Shown piece by piece: positions 63,676 to 64,000 of a DNA stretch of 64,000 nucleotides (positions are counted from its first letter, which is position 1; every line of letters starts with the position of its first letter). Under the pieces are notes generated by a model, which worked only from the letters and a program-made list of their open reading frames with translations, searched no databases and had not been told where the DNA came from. A program made the position numbers and the translations under genes. Source of the DNA: GCA-020343675 sp964462945 (GTDB taxonomy: Bacteria; Planctomycetota; Phycisphaerae; Sedimentisphaerales; Anaerobacaceae). The DNA is taken from NCBI GenBank assembly GCA_964462945.1, contig CAYWZW010000009.1, positions 1 through 64,000 on the forward strand, given 5' to 3'.

Positions 63676-63999
63676 CTAAAGTGACGTTGATGAGAAGTTG
63701 TGCCATGTCCGCAGCAGGGATGCAGCAATAAATAATACAAGGATAATCACGATCTCCGGGCCAAGACCTTTGACAACGACTAAGGGCACAAAGATACAGG
63801 TCAGTCCCAGGCCGCCTAACGAGGGCGTCAGCGCGCTCGAGTTCCAGCCGGTTTGCAGGCCGATGCAGTAGCAGGCGAGAGCCAGAAGAAACGTCGCCGT
63901 GAATATCTCAGAGACCATGCCGGAATACAGCGGGATGGGCGGCGTAAAGAGACGCAGCAGAAAGGTGGCTGTGGCGGCTAAAGGGACAAGCAGAATCAA
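63676..63999 (-). CDS. Integral membrane protein, partial at the window edge
   Basis: At least 107 residues are visible with about three hydrophobic helices (LLVPLAATATFLLRLF, ATFLLALACYCIGL and IVIILVLFIAASLL). The frame is open to the edge, so the true start may lie outside. It stops just upstream of the zinc-ribbon membrane protein. No family is recognised. Confidence 0.6.
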   Translation of the reverse strand: MILLVPLAATATFLLRLFTPPIPLYSGMVSEIFTATFLLALACYCIGLQTGWNSSALTPSLGGLGLTCIFVPLVVVKGLGPEIVIILVLFIAASLLRTWHNFSSTSL

Positions 64000-64000
64000 A

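Overview
The window looks like a chromosomal segment of a Gram-negative Planctomycetota bacterium, most like the Phycisphaerae/Sedimentisphaerales type. The grounds are a complete lipid A and BAM operon with an LpxC-FabZ fusion, Tat-exported Gfo/Idh/MocA and TIM-barrel sugar enzymes, a PmoA-like (DUF6807) domain, a pseudopilin of the H-X9-DG type, giant secreted repeat proteins, and many short palindromic dispersed repeats. The taxonomic call is inference; no rRNA or tRNA gene was seen.

Layout. 1-2152 (minus): a two-gene module ending in a trypsin-like protease fused to a NACHT NTPase, a candidate conflict/defence system, next to the orphaned 3' end of an rsmB gene (2327-2506). 2720-7712 (plus): dxs, nadK and a secreted TPR protein. 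7725-9266 (minus): dnaA, followed by a likely replication origin (DnaA-box cluster 9402-9511) and a 133-bp MITE with an 11-bp target duplication (9865-10019). 10093-14594 (minus): ilvN, ilvB and an MsbA-like ABC exporter. 14905-15174: a NifU-like Fe-S protein. 15218-15420: a collapsed GxxExxY gene. 15441-19058: a giant GLUG-repeat secreted protein.

19463-29738 (minus): mtnA and a sugar-acid cluster (KDG kinase, KDPG-type aldolase, SDR, a secreted BNR/lyase-like propeller and two unusual flavoproteins), placed directly downstream of uvrA (29752-32610). nfi (endonuclease V) diverges from uvrA. 33482-43008 (minus): cyclophilin lipoprotein, a GnnA-like Gfo/Idh, lpxA, lpxC-fabZ, lpxD, ompH/skp, bamA and dnaB, an envelope biogenesis block headed by the replicative helicase.

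43541-50127 is accessory: an internalin-like LRR protein, repeat-rich spacers, a pseudopilin with a solo RelB-like antitoxin, gene fragments, an entericidin-like lipoprotein and MltA, whose signal peptide carries an inserted REP pair. 50674-54264 is a secreted PA14/CBM protein; 54419-55543 is murG. 55767-60055 holds Tat-exported sugar oxidoreductase/isomerase genes that fit a periplasmic keto-sugar pathway. 60154-60726 is a REP-associated transposase (RAYT) amid its REP palindromes. 61066-63999 (minus) is an ECF sigma factor with two membrane proteins, the last running off the window.

A recurring theme is small repeats shaping genes. REP pairs, a TCATTCTGA-type repeat, a CACGAAGGCACAAAG-type repeat and the GxxExxY flanks supply termini or internal segments of several reading frames.
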